A stretch of DNA of 37,311 nucleotides from a virus: the IMG/VR virus record IMGVR_UViG_3300031784_000095, positions 1-37,311 of that record, one strand, 5' to 3'. Shown here piece by piece: positions 13,350-21,475 of this stretch (positions within the stretch are counted from its first letter, which is position 1; every line of letters starts with the position of its first letter). A program made the translations under genes and the position numbers. A model generated the notes under the pieces. The model was not told where the DNA came from. It worked only from the letters and a program-made list of their open reading frames with translations, and ran no database searches.

Positions 13350-14821
13350 ACAACAAGAACGAAGAAGCATCGCAGGCTGGCATGGCGAACGATACGGCTC
13401 CGCACCCGGCGTTCCAAAGCCTTGTGACTCCGGTGGAGATGCAGCGTTCGTTCTATACGAGCGTCAACAAGATTCTCCGGCAGGGTTCGGTCGCGGTCCG
13501 AAACGAGCGTGCGCTTCAGCGGCAGATGCGGTTCGACCCCGATGTGATGGGGCCACTGCTGTCTTTGCAGTTGTCCGTGGCGTGCGCCGATTGGGCCGTC
13601 GCGCCGCAGGCTGATTACGCGCAGGATGCCGAAGCCGTCGAGCAGGCTGCGACGATGGAGAAACTTCTCAAGAACACGCCACGCTTCACCGATCTGCTGC
13701 GACATTTGATGGATGCGTTGTGGTATGGCCGTTCTGCGGTCAACATGGTGTACGGTCGCAACGGCGATACGATCTTCATCCGCGATTGGCTTCCGATTCA
13801 CGGCGACTCTGTTGTCGTTACGGAATACGGGTCGATCGGCCTCAAGGTCGGCCCACGCTATTACGCGAGCCAAGAATCCAGCAACGAGCCGAACGGAACG
13901 AAGATAGGCGACACGATCATCGGTTGGGATAGCCGCGTGCTGCCCATCGACCAGTTGCAGCGACAGACGATTGCTTTGCATACCTATCAGGCGCAGGGTG
14001 TCGATTTTGATGATCCCTACGAGGCAGAGAACGCGTATCTCGGTCGCGGAATGCGCGATCTGATTTGGTACTACTGGAAGATGAAGCAGCGAGTGCTTCA
14101 GAACTGGGATGCCTACTGCGAGCGTTACGGCATGGGCTTCCGCATCGGCACTTATCCGCTGGGCAATATGCAGGCCAAGAGCGAGATGGATGCGATCCTC
14201 GCGCAGTTGATGGGCGATGTTTCGGTCACGATTCCGAAAGACCCGAACACCGCCGAGCAGCCGTTCGACATCAAGTTGCTTGAGCCTTCGTCCAGCAACG
14301 CCGAGACTTTCGCCAAGATGGTTGAATACCTCTGCGGCAACATCAAGGAAATCATCCTTGGTCAGACAGGCACAAGCGAAGCGATTAGCACCGGAATGGG
14401 CAGCAGCGTTGCCGATCAGCACGCGCAGACGCTCAACAGGCAGGTCACCTATGTGGCTGGCTCGCTGGCAGAAACCGTTACGCGAGAGATCGTTGAGCCG
14501 CTGTATCGCATGAACTTCGGTGACGAAGGTGTGCCACCGCAGTTCACATTCGCGATCAGCAAGCCGAATCCCGATGAGTACATGAAGGCCATCGAACTGT
14601 TTACGAAACTTGGTGGCCGCGTAAGCGAGCGCGAAGCACGCAAGGTGTTCGGCTTGGCAGAACCGGAAGATGACGAGCCAGTGCTTCAGGCTCCAGCAGA
14701 ACCGGGTATGGCTCCGATGGACATTCGCCCTATGGGTGATGAGCCGGAGGAAACGGAAGCGACCGAGCGAGTCAGCGTAACAGAGCAGTTGGACAAGGCT
14801 GAAGGCAAGAACGGCGAATGA
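13346..14821 (+). CDS. Portal protein (Mu gp29-like, DUF935 family)
   Basis: 491 aa. Forms the dodecameric DNA channel at the head vertex. Matches the Mu gp29/DUF935 portals: early R-N-E-R-A-L-Q-R-Q-M-R-F-D-P, S-V-A-C-A-D-W-A-V-A-P, then D-A-L-W-Y-G-R-S-A-V-N, R-D-W-L-P-I-H, W-Y-Y-W-K-M-K-Q-R and the late L-G-Q-T-G-T-S-E. The C-terminus is acidic and low-complexity. ATG 13346 overlaps the terminase stop (ATGA); the extended frame from 13328 lies in terL. Confidence 0.93.
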   Translation: MNNKNEEASQAGMANDTAPHPAFQSLVTPVEMQRSFYTSVNKILRQGSVAVRNERALQRQMRFDPDVMGPLLSLQLSVACADWAVAPQADYAQDAEAVEQAATMEKLLKNTPRFTDLLRHLMDALWYGRSAVNMVYGRNGDTIFIRDWLPIHGDSVVVTEYGSIGLKVGPRYYASQESSNEPNGTKIGDTIIGWDSRVLPIDQLQRQTIALHTYQAQGVDFDDPYEAENAYLGRGMRDLIWYYWKMKQRVLQNWDAYCERYGMGFRIGTYPLGNMQAKSEMDAILAQLMGDVSVTIPKDPNTAEQPFDIKLLEPSSSNAETFAKMVEYLCGNIKEIILGQTGTSEAISTGMGSSVADQHAQTLNRQVTYVAGSLAETVTREIVEPLYRMNFGDEGVPPQFTFAISKPNPDEYMKAIELFTKLGGRVSEREARKVFGLAEPEDDEPVLQAPAEPGMAPMDIRPMGDEPEETEATERVSVTEQLDKAEGKNGE

Positions 14822-15873
14822 CCAAAGACTTCCTGCGTCTCTACAACTTGGGGCTGCGGGAGGCGAACTATTGGTACGCGAGGGCGGTCGCCAATCAGAT
14901 TCGCGGCGATACGGAGGCGGCAGAGAAGGCTTGGGTTGGATTTGAGAACGCCGTCGCCGATGTGATGACCCTGTCCTACCTAACAGGAGTCTCCGAGACC
15001 TACACCGTTGCCAAACAGGGTGGAATGCCACAGGAGCCACAGGAGTTCCCCGTGGAACGCCCGGAGACATTCGCCCGCCCGTCGCCAGCCTTCAAGCCGG
15101 GACAGTTCTGGAGGTATATCCGTACCTTTAGGAACCGAATACCGATGGGCTGGAAAGAGGTCGAGGCACGCCGAAAGCAGGCTCGCAGGCTAGCCGAGAA
15201 GATTCGGAAGGCAGAGAACGCCGAAGCCATCAAGAAACTCAAGCAGCGGCTAGAGGCTTTGCGAATGCTGACGGAGAACACCTTCGTGATGAAGGGTGCG
15301 ACGCAGCAGCAGGCCAAGCGAATCAAGCAACTGATTGCCGAAAGCATTGAGAATCGCCATGTCGCCAAGGGGTTGAAGACGGGCGGTATGTCGAAGTTCA
15401 TTCGGCGGGCACAGGTCGAAGGCATCATCAACGCCACGCACGCACGGCTGGAAGTCGTGTACCGCACGAACATCTCATCTGCCTACAACGAAGCGGCTTA
15501 CGAGGTGGCAAAGCGACCTGAAACGAAAGCATGGGCACCCCTGCTGCGGCTGTTTGAGGTTCACGACAGGCGCACCCGTGGCGCACCGGGCGGCGAATAT
15601 GCCACGAAAGGCAAATCATCTAACCCCGGATTCCACTGGCAGATGGATGGGTACATTGAGACTCCCGAGCGCATGAAGGCTCAAAACCTCATTCCGCCCA
15701 ACGGATTCAACTGTCGAGGATCGATCCGAGCCGTTTCGCGTTACGAAGCGATGCAACTAAAGATCGCCGACAAGGACGGAAATGTAGACCGAAAGGCACT
15801 TGATCGGTACAACTTACAGCGTCAGAAACTGATCGACAAAGGTCTTTACCCCGATCCCGGATTCAAACGATGA
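14818..15873 (+). CDS. Minor head protein (Mu gpF-like)
   Basis: 351 aa. The C-terminal half (about residues 190-330) matches Mu gpF/SPP1 gp7-type head morphogenesis proteins: Y-R-T-N-I-S-S-A-Y-N-E-A-A-Y-E, D-R-R-T-R-G, H-W-Q-M-D-G-Y and P-P-N-G-F-N-C-R-G-S-I. The central region (about 115-185) is a strong coiled coil. It probably sits inside the prohead near the portal and helps capsid assembly. It starts with an ATGA overlap with the portal gene and ends overlapping the next. Confidence 0.9.
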   Translation: MTKDFLRLYNLGLREANYWYARAVANQIRGDTEAAEKAWVGFENAVADVMTLSYLTGVSETYTVAKQGGMPQEPQEFPVERPETFARPSPAFKPGQFWRYIRTFRNRIPMGWKEVEARRKQARRLAEKIRKAENAEAIKKLKQRLEALRMLTENTFVMKGATQQQAKRIKQLIAESIENRHVAKGLKTGGMSKFIRRAQVEGIINATHARLEVVYRTNISSAYNEAAYEVAKRPETKAWAPLLRLFEVHDRRTRGAPGGEYATKGKSSNPGFHWQMDGYIETPERMKAQNLIPPNGFNCRGSIRAVSRYEAMQLKIADKDGNVDRKALDRYNLQRQKLIDKGLYPDPGFKR

Positions 15874-16643
15874 ATACTGAAGACAAGTTCTACTGCCTCC
15901 GTCCCGGCCAAATCCCTCGCGACAACGATCTCACGCGCCACAATCGACGGATGCTGGTTGAGGCTGTGTCGAAGGCTCGTTCCGTCGGCCTGATCGACAT
16001 TCCGGAGTTCAAGGCAGCAGTCGCGGCACTCAATTCGGTTTCTTCGATTACGCAGAACAAACTGTACGACCTTGAATATGCGCTGACTAAAGCGATCAAG
16101 GAAGAAGGCTTTGCCCGCCCCGGCCAGCCCGACGAGTTCCGCAGGGCCACGGATGACGAAATTGAAAACCTTCTTCTTGAAGCGGAATCTTTGATTGACG
16201 ATGGATTCCCAAGCAAGGCAATCCCGTTTCTTCGCAAAGCATCCAATTCAATCGACATGCACACGGACGCGAAACTGAAGAAAGTTCTCGCGGATCTTAT
16301 GCGAGAAGCCAATGTCCGCTTTTCCCGCCCCGGCCAGCCAGAGCGATTCGGTCTTGAGGATGCGTGCTGGGATGGCTACGAGCCTGTCGGCACGAAGCAG
16401 AAGGACGGTCGCACCGTCCCGAACTGCGTGCCGATGAGCAAAGACACCCACGCCGCTGATGATCGGTCGGCTGACTTCCTGCGCAAGATGGCTGTCGGTG
16501 TGACTCCGAGCAACATCAAGCAGATGCAGATCGTGGTGTCGCAGGCACTTGCCTACGGTCAGGGCAAGCGAGACACTATGCTGATTGAAGAAGCCAAGGC
16601 TGCGCAGGCCGAAATCAACGAACTCAAGAAGGCTGGCCATTGA
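15870..16643 (+). CDS. Modular head-cluster protein with R-P-G linker repeats
   Basis: 257 aa, function unknown. Begins D-K-F-Y-C-L-R-P-G. The linker motif F-A-R-P-G-Q-P-D-E-F (residues 81-90) and F-S-R-P-G-Q-P-E-R-F (151-160) divides it into helical units about 70 residues long. After the second linker comes C-W-D-G-Y-E-P-V-G-T-K and V-P-N-C-V-P, a small motif seen in various phage head-cluster proteins. The same linker occurs in the gene at 16913. It lies between the gpF-like gene and the protease-scaffold gene, so a prohead-internal or packaged protein is likely. ATGA overlap upstream. Confidence 0.75.
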   Translation: MNTEDKFYCLRPGQIPRDNDLTRHNRRMLVEAVSKARSVGLIDIPEFKAAVAALNSVSSITQNKLYDLEYALTKAIKEEGFARPGQPDEFRRATDDEIENLLLEAESLIDDGFPSKAIPFLRKASNSIDMHTDAKLKKVLADLMREANVRFSRPGQPERFGLEDACWDGYEPVGTKQKDGRTVPNCVPMSKDTHAADDRSADFLRKMAVGVTPSNIKQMQIVVSQALAYGQGKRDTMLIEEAKAAQAEINELKKAGH

Positions 16644-16644
16644 G

Positions 16645-16932
16645 ATGAGCCGAAAGGCAGAGGACAAGTTCTACTTCGGCGGCGAGTCAGTTCAGAAGGC
16701 TGGCCGCAGTCGCATACTTGGCAATCTGCTGGACAAGAACATCCTGCCGAATGGCGGGTGGCGTGCGCTGTGCGATCACGACGATCTGCTGATCGTGTCG
16801 TTTGAAGACCCGGACATCGCGGAGTTCGTGTCGAAGAAACTGAAGAAAGCAAGCATCGACCACGACGGGCCAACTGCGGCGGTCGGCGGTCATTTCCACT
16901 TGGAGGTCAGAGATGAATCAGAAGAAGATTGA
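16645..16932 (+). CDS. Small protein of the R-P-G linker cluster
   Basis: 95 aa. Begins M-S-R-K-A-E-D-K-F-Y-F-G-G, sharing the E/D-D/N-K-F-Y opening with its neighbours at 15870 and 16913. The rest looks like a compact alpha/beta domain (W-R-A-L-C-D-H-D-D-L-L-I-V-S-F, then H-F-H-L-E-V-R). Function unknown. ATG 16645 lies one base after the previous stop; the frame upstream belongs to the neighbour. It overlaps the next gene by 20 bases. Confidence 0.7.
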   Translation: MSRKAEDKFYFGGESVQKAGRSRILGNLLDKNILPNGGWRALCDHDDLLIVSFEDPDIAEFVSKKLKKASIDHDGPTAAVGGHFHLEVRDESEED

Positions 16933-18127
16933 GAACAAGTTCTACGCTGCGGCTCCGGGCAAGAAGGGCACGATGGCTCGCAATTCCGAGTTCGACACGG
17001 ACGAGGTGAAGAACATTCTTCACAAGGAATCTCGCGATGCCGAATGGGGCATTGACCGCGAGGCCAAGGGTCAGGGTTTGTACACCTACAGTGCCTATCA
17101 CGCATATATCGGCGAGCGTGTTTTCACCAAGCGATTCAACACTCGCGGCGAAGCGGAGAAGTGGCTTGAGAAGCAGAATGCGGCGGGCCATCCGAACAAG
17201 CGGAAACACGCCCGCCCCGGCGATAAGGATGAGTTCGCCGCCCGTTTGATCAATACTCTCAAAGACGACAAGTCCGGACGCGTCGCGAAGGTTTATCGCG
17301 ATACTGAATACAACGAGTATGTAGTGAAGTTTTACACGAACGGAACTTATCACTCAAAGGCGGATTTTTTCACCGACAACAAAGATGACGCGAATGCAAC
17401 CGCTTCAATGTGGATTCAAAACAAGTTCTCCCGCCCCGGCACGAAGGCGAAGTTTGAGTCACCAAAGAACAAGATTCTCGCAGAACTGAAAGACCTTCTT
17501 GTCATGCTGAAGCAAGTCAAGGCGGATCGTGATGACATCGCGATCGTTTCGGATTCGATCAAGTTTGTAGAAAAGAGCAACAGCAGCAGCGAAATCGGGC
17601 AGGTGTATCGCAATGCGATGGACATTGAGAGACAGTATTTCTCCCGTCCCGGCGCAAAGGCAAAGTTTGCGTGGACTCCGGGTGCTGCGCGCGAGCGAAA
17701 TTATGTCCTAGAGGTCGCACGCAAATTCGACATGGATTGCGCAGAGAAGATTGAGACGCTAAAGAAGGCTCTCGCTTCCGTTCGTAATCTCCGATCAATC
17801 ATTGCGAAGACGGAGAACATGGATGAATTGGACAGCACGCGCGACAAGATGTATTCGATCATGCGAGACGCGAAAATGGATTTCTCCCGCCCGGGCACAA
17901 AGGCGAAGTTTGCGTGGCAACCGGAGATCAATAACGCGATTCGCAAGGTAAATGCCACGATCGACAACAGTCAGGCAAGACTCCGAGAAGCGGCGAAACA
18001 GGGTTTGTGGGCTACTTCGGCTTCGATTTGCAAAGGCATCGGTGCTATGTATTCCGGCAACGGTGGACTTGTAACGCTCTACGAAGAACTTCAGAATGCG
18101 GCAGACAAGGAACGGCGGTCGAAGTAA
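16913..18127 (+). CDS. Large modular protein with F-S-R-P-G-x-K-A-K-F linkers
   Basis: 404 aa, function unknown. Opens with E-N-K-F-Y-A-A-A-P-G-K-K-G. Linkers lie at H99-A-R-P-G-D-K-D-E-F108, F172-S-R-P-G-T-K-A-K-F181, F243-S-R-P-G-A-K-A-K-F252 and F324-S-R-P-G-T-K-A-K-F333, giving units of about 71-81 residues. The first two units look alpha/beta, with aromatic strands (Y-T-Y-S-A-Y-H-A-Y-I-G and Y-V-V-K-F-Y-T-N-G-T). The later units look all-helical. The linkers could be protease sites, flexible hinges or binding tags. It lies directly before the protease-scaffold gene. ATG 16913 has GGAGGTCAGAG upstream. Confidence 0.78.
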   Translation: MNQKKIENKFYAAAPGKKGTMARNSEFDTDEVKNILHKESRDAEWGIDREAKGQGLYTYSAYHAYIGERVFTKRFNTRGEAEKWLEKQNAAGHPNKRKHARPGDKDEFAARLINTLKDDKSGRVAKVYRDTEYNEYVVKFYTNGTYHSKADFFTDNKDDANATASMWIQNKFSRPGTKAKFESPKNKILAELKDLLVMLKQVKADRDDIAIVSDSIKFVEKSNSSSEIGQVYRNAMDIERQYFSRPGAKAKFAWTPGAARERNYVLEVARKFDMDCAEKIETLKKALASVRNLRSIIAKTENMDELDSTRDKMYSIMRDAKMDFSRPGTKAKFAWQPEINNAIRKVNATIDNSQARLREAAKQGLWATSASICKGIGAMYSGNGGLVTLYEELQNAADKERRSK

Positions 18128-18129
18128 CC

Positions 18130-19413
18130 ATGCCAGCATCCCACACAGTTGAGAAGACAGCCGAAGGCAAGGTTTGCATTCGCAACCTTGAACTGTTCAT
18201 GGGCTTCGACCCGTCGATTGATTCCGACGAGGACGAAACCATGCAGCAGTACGACAACCGCAAGGTGGCTTCAATCGCCAAGCGAACCAACCAGTTCATC
18301 GCCCGTGGGTCTAGGCCCAAGTTGGTGATTGAGCATGAGAAGGAAGGCAAGGAAGCCGTTCCCGCTGCCGTTGGCGACATTACGACCGTGCGGTACGAAG
18401 ACCGCAACGGTGTCGGCTACATCGTCGGCGATGTGGAGATGTCGCAGCCGCTGTTCGATAAGTTGCTTGGGAACAATGCTTTCCCTCGACGGTCAGCAGA
18501 GATTTGGAAGGACGATCACCTCTCGGAAGTCGCGTTGCTTGGACGCGACACTCCCCGACGGCCACTTCCCGATACCAAGTTTGGGAAGAACGGAAACAAG
18601 GTAGTATTTGAGCGACCGATGGGATCGTTGCGTGTAAGTCTTGACAACAAGGTTCGGAACGCGGAAACTGGCGTGGGTGGCGGCTCAAACACCTTCGTCC
18701 CGACCGCAGGAACACAGAGGAATCCAATGGCACGAAAGATGAAGAAGCAGATGGAAGCAGAGGACGAGAAGGAGCAGAACGAGGCTCTTTGCGCCGCTGC
18801 CGATGACACCGATGAAATGGCTGGCCCTGAAATGACCATGGAGGCCGAGGGTTCGGGCCTTGAGGACCTGATGGAGTCCGACGCTGTTCATGTGGACATC
18901 GGTTCGCATCAGGGCGAGGAAGAAATGGCCGCTGATGACGACGAGATGTTTGAGGAAGAGGACGAGGATGAGATGGAGGCCGAGGCCGCTGCGGGTGGCA
19001 AGAAGCCGTTCAAGTCTGCCTATTCGAAGGGAAGCAAGATGAACAAGGAACTGTTTGCTCGCGTTCGTGAACTGGAGGCGCAGAATGCTCGCTACGAGCG
19101 TCAACTTCGTCTTGAGCGTTTCGCTCGCGAGGTCGATGGCATGATTCGCGAGGGCTATCGCTGCGGCAAGTTCCGCAATTCGATGGTCGAGGAACTGGCT
19201 GATGCCAAGAACCCCGTTGCCAAGATGTCGTTCTGGAAGGCAACCATGAGCCGCGACCCCATCGGCGTGCCCACTATCGCGCAGTTCACCATGACTGACG
19301 ATGGCGACGGCATGAGTGAGCGTGAGGCCTATGAGCGTGCCATGCGCGAGGCTGGCAACGATTCGGGCAAGTATCGTCAACTGTTCGCAAAGTACACGGG
19401 CCAGAAGGCCTAA
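18130..19413 (+). CDS. Prohead protease-scaffold protein (Mu gpI/Z-like)
   Basis: 427 aa. The N-terminal half (about residues 10-150) looks like a Mu gpI-type prohead protease: L-V-I-E-H69, V-G-D-I, F-P-R-R-S122-A-E-I-W and L-S-E-V-A-L-L, where H69 and S122 are candidate catalytic residues. A shared peptide G181-V-G-G-G-S-N-T-F-V-P-T192 is followed by a very acidic region (about 210-290) and a basic coiled coil (about 295-345) typical of scaffolds. An internal ATG at 18727 probably makes the scaffold alone. The gene starts two bases after the previous stop and precedes the decoration and capsid genes. Confidence 0.85.
   Translation: MPASHTVEKTAEGKVCIRNLELFMGFDPSIDSDEDETMQQYDNRKVASIAKRTNQFIARGSRPKLVIEHEKEGKEAVPAAVGDITTVRYEDRNGVGYIVGDVEMSQPLFDKLLGNNAFPRRSAEIWKDDHLSEVALLGRDTPRRPLPDTKFGKNGNKVVFERPMGSLRVSLDNKVRNAETGVGGGSNTFVPTAGTQRNPMARKMKKQMEAEDEKEQNEALCAAADDTDEMAGPEMTMEAEGSGLEDLMESDAVHVDIGSHQGEEEMAADDDEMFEEEDEDEMEAEAAAGGKKPFKSAYSKGSKMNKELFARVRELEAQNARYERQLRLERFAREVDGMIREGYRCGKFRNSMVEELADAKNPVAKMSFWKATMSRDPIGVPTIAQFTMTDDGDGMSEREAYERAMREAGNDSGKYRQLFAKYTGQKA
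18727..19413 (+). CDS. Nested scaffold protein from an internal start
   Basis: Inside the protease-scaffold gene, ATG 18727 is preceded by AGAGGA at ideal spacing and lies just after the shared G-G-G-S-N-x-F-V-P-T peptide. It would give 228 aa containing only the acidic and coiled-coil parts. Mu (I/Z) and lambda (C/Nu3) make their scaffolds from nested starts in the protease gene, so this is a likely separate product. No direct evidence for its use is in the sequence. Confidence 0.55.
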   Translation: MARKMKKQMEAEDEKEQNEALCAAADDTDEMAGPEMTMEAEGSGLEDLMESDAVHVDIGSHQGEEEMAADDDEMFEEEDEDEMEAEAAAGGKKPFKSAYSKGSKMNKELFARVRELEAQNARYERQLRLERFAREVDGMIREGYRCGKFRNSMVEELADAKNPVAKMSFWKATMSRDPIGVPTIAQFTMTDDGDGMSEREAYERAMREAGNDSGKYRQLFAKYTGQKA

Positions 19414-19431
19414 TCGAAAGGACAAAAGACA

Positions 19432-19845
19432 ATGGGATCTTTCTCTGATACTCCGGCACTCATCGCGGGCGGCACGATTGCACCTTACCGTTTCGTGAAG
19501 GTCAGCAAGGTGGCCAATGTGGAGAACGACAACCGTGGCCTGCAGGCTGCGGAAGACACCACCACAATTCTTGGCGTTTCTGATGCCAGCACTCTGCAGT
19601 TCGATTCGGCTAACCATGCCACGACTGGCCTGCCAATCACCCTTCAGGGTGGTGCGGTGGTGCTCATCGAAGTTGGCACTGCGGTTACGCACGGCGATCT
19701 GCTGGAGTCTGATGGAAACGGCAAGTGCGAAGGTGCAACCACCACGGCTGGCGCGACCCGATATCACGGCTATGTCGCTCTTCAGAGCGGCGCAGCAGGT
19801 GAAATCATTCAGGCGATGCGCATCGGTGGCTTCATCAAGTATTGA
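19432..19845 (+). CDS. Head decoration protein-like (DUF2190-type)
   Basis: 137 aa. It lies between scaffold and capsid, the usual place of decoration genes. The beta-rich sequence with A-P-Y-R-F-V-K-V, T-T-I-L-G-V-S-D-A, G-G-A-V-V-L-I-E-V-G-T-A-V-T-H-G-D-L-L-E-S-D-G-N-G and a final A-G-E-I-I-Q-A fits DUF2190-like capsid-stabilising proteins. ATG 19432 is preceded by GAAAGGAC. Confidence 0.8.
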   Translation: MGSFSDTPALIAGGTIAPYRFVKVSKVANVENDNRGLQAAEDTTTILGVSDASTLQFDSANHATTGLPITLQGGAVVLIEVGTAVTHGDLLESDGNGKCEGATTTAGATRYHGYVALQSGAAGEIIQAMRIGGFIKY

Positions 19846-19877
19846 TCCAACCGCTCAAACAGAAAGGGCAATGACAA

Positions 19878-20918
19878 ATGGCTGAATACGGAATTGGCGG
19901 TGGATCGAATATCTTCGTTCCCACCTTCTCGGCGGCGACTGGCGCGATTCAGATTGAATTCACGCGCAGTCCCAACTCGTTTGCGATCACGCAGTACGCG
20001 CAGATCGTTCCTGTCACGCAGTCCAAGGGTTACTACCTGAAGATTGATGAGGAAGAGACTGCTCGCGTTGTGAACACGCAGGACTTCCAGTGGCCTCTCG
20101 GTGAGGATCGTCCGACTGGCGTGCAGAGCGACTTTGAGTTCGTCTCGTACGCCACGCAGCGATATCAGACCTCGTTCGGCATTCCGACCGAGAACATCAA
20201 GCAGGCGCAGTGGGACATCGTGGCTTCGCACGCTCGCATTCACGCGCAGCGCATGATGACCCTGCGTTCGTACCGTGCTGCTTCTGCTCTGACCAACTCA
20301 AGCAACTGGACGAATAACCTGAACTACTTCAGCAACGCTACTGCGCTGGGTGCTAGTGGCTACACCAACGGTGGTGCTGTTCAGAAGATCATTCGTCTCG
20401 CTTGCGAGAAGATCATTCAGAACACCGTTGGCGTGGTGCGTCCGAAGGACATTCTCATGGTCATCAACCCCTCGACGGCTCGCCTGCTCGCAGCGACCTC
20501 CGATGTGACCGACTATGTGAAGAACTACCCGGCTGCGCTTGAGTACCTGCGTGGTTCGACTGCGTTCTCGCTGTACGGTCTGCCGCAAGACCTTTACGGT
20601 CTTGGTGGTATCGTGGTTGATGACACGGTGCGCGTGTCGAGTCGCAAGACTCCGAACACGACTAGCAGCAGCCGTGGCTTCTTCTACAACAACTCCAGCA
20701 GCAAGCCGCAGATGGTGTTCGTGAGCCGTCCCGGTGGTCTTGTGGGCAACGAAGGCCCATCGTTCAGCACCCTGTCGATCTTCGCCTACGAAGACATGAC
20801 TGTGGAGACGAGCGAAGACCCGTGGAATCGCCGCCTGAAGGGCAGTGTGGTCGACAACTCGGCCATCGAAGTGACTGCGCCGTTGAGTGGCGTGTTCATC
20901 GACGACATCACCGCCTAA
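19878..20918 (+). CDS. Major capsid protein
   Basis: 346 aa. By position (after scaffold and decoration, before head-completion genes), length and composition this is the main capsid protein, most likely HK97-fold. Residues 5-16 are G-I-G-G-G-S-N-I-F-V-P-T, nearly identical to a peptide in the protease-scaffold protein. Later segments such as A-Q-R-M-M-T-L-R-S-Y-R-A-A, I-L-M-V-I-N-P-S-T-A-R and S-I-F-A-Y-E-D-M-T-V-E are typical of capsid proteins of this head type. The start has AGAAAGGGC upstream, and a strong terminator follows the gene. Confidence 0.88.
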   Translation: MAEYGIGGGSNIFVPTFSAATGAIQIEFTRSPNSFAITQYAQIVPVTQSKGYYLKIDEEETARVVNTQDFQWPLGEDRPTGVQSDFEFVSYATQRYQTSFGIPTENIKQAQWDIVASHARIHAQRMMTLRSYRAASALTNSSNWTNNLNYFSNATALGASGYTNGGAVQKIIRLACEKIIQNTVGVVRPKDILMVINPSTARLLAATSDVTDYVKNYPAALEYLRGSTAFSLYGLPQDLYGLGGIVVDDTVRVSSRKTPNTTSSSRGFFYNNSSSKPQMVFVSRPGGLVGNEGPSFSTLSIFAYEDMTVETSEDPWNRRLKGSVVDNSAIEVTAPLSGVFIDDITA

Positions 20919-20939
20919 AGGCAAGTGTCGGATGCGAAT

Positions 20940-20976
20940 GGGCGGTGCGGTGAATAGCCGTACCGCCCTATTCTTT
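20940..20976 (+). terminator. Intrinsic terminator after the capsid gene
   Basis: An 11-bp stem with one G-T wobble (20940-20950 with 20958-20968) and a 7-base loop is followed by TATTCTTT. It lies 21 bases after the capsid stop. It may end or attenuate the head transcript, raising capsid yield relative to the tail genes. Confidence 0.8.
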
Positions 20977-20986
20977 AGGAGACCCC

Positions 20987-21475
20987 ATGAACCAACTCTT
21001 GAGTAACGCTGACTTTGTGAACTATGCCGACGCTCGACTGCTCGCAGAACTGGCAAGCGACACGAACACGGACGGCACTGTTTCGTCATCCACGATCATT
21101 ACGCAGGCTTTGCTGCGCGCTGGCGAGGAAATCGCTTCTGCCGCAACGACGAGCAATACCTATAGCGTGACCGATCTTGAAACCCTCGCCACGGCCAACA
21201 ACGCCTATTTGCAAGGCTTGGTGGCTGATTTGGCTCTCTGCTACCTGTTTGAGCGCAGGGCAGGCGATGTGCCGGAATCCGTCAAAGCAAAGGCGAACCG
21301 GGCTGAAACAGCCTTGTCCAGCCTGCGCGACGGCAAGCGTGTGCTGGCAGTGACCAGCAATCGGGACGCGGGTCTGCCGCAGTTGTCGGTCGTGAGCGCG
21401 AATGTCCGTGGGCAGTTGGGCATGACAGCGGACGATGCGTTCTTCCCACCCCGCCTGACCCGGAACCTGATGTGA
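20987..21475 (+). CDS. Head-tail connector protein (Mu gp36-like, DUF1320)
   Basis: 162 aa. Matches DUF1320/gp36-like proteins: an N-terminal A-D-F-V-N-Y-A-D-A-R-L-L-A-E-L-A, helical body with I-I-T-Q-A-L-L-R-A-G-E-E-I and Y-L-Q-G-L-V-A-D-L-A-L-C-Y-L-F-E-R-R. It probably forms a ring in the neck. ATG 20987 has TTTAGGAGACC upstream. The stop overlaps the next start (GTGA). Confidence 0.85.
   Translation: MNQLLSNADFVNYADARLLAELASDTNTDGTVSSSTIITQALLRAGEEIASAATTSNTYSVTDLETLATANNAYLQGLVADLALCYLFERRAGDVPESVKAKANRAETALSSLRDGKRVLAVTSNRDAGLPQLSVVSANVRGQLGMTADDAFFPPRLTRNLM

Noticed and set aside
13280-15070. Long minus-strand open frame of 596 codons opposite the portal gene
   Set aside because: It is an antisense shadow of the portal and gpF-like genes in GC-rich DNA, lacks a ribosome-binding site and has a composition rich in Arg, His and Leu with no family resemblance.
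17207-17913. Regularly spaced DNA repeats coding the R-P-G linkers, considered as a CRISPR-like array
   Set aside because: The repeats are in frame within one gene, vary at synonymous sites, and are separated by coding units of about 210-240 bases. They are protein repeats.
18685-19767. Minus-strand open frame of 360 codons
   Set aside because: It lies opposite the scaffold and decoration genes. The strongly biased acidic codons of the scaffold generate a long open frame in antisense.
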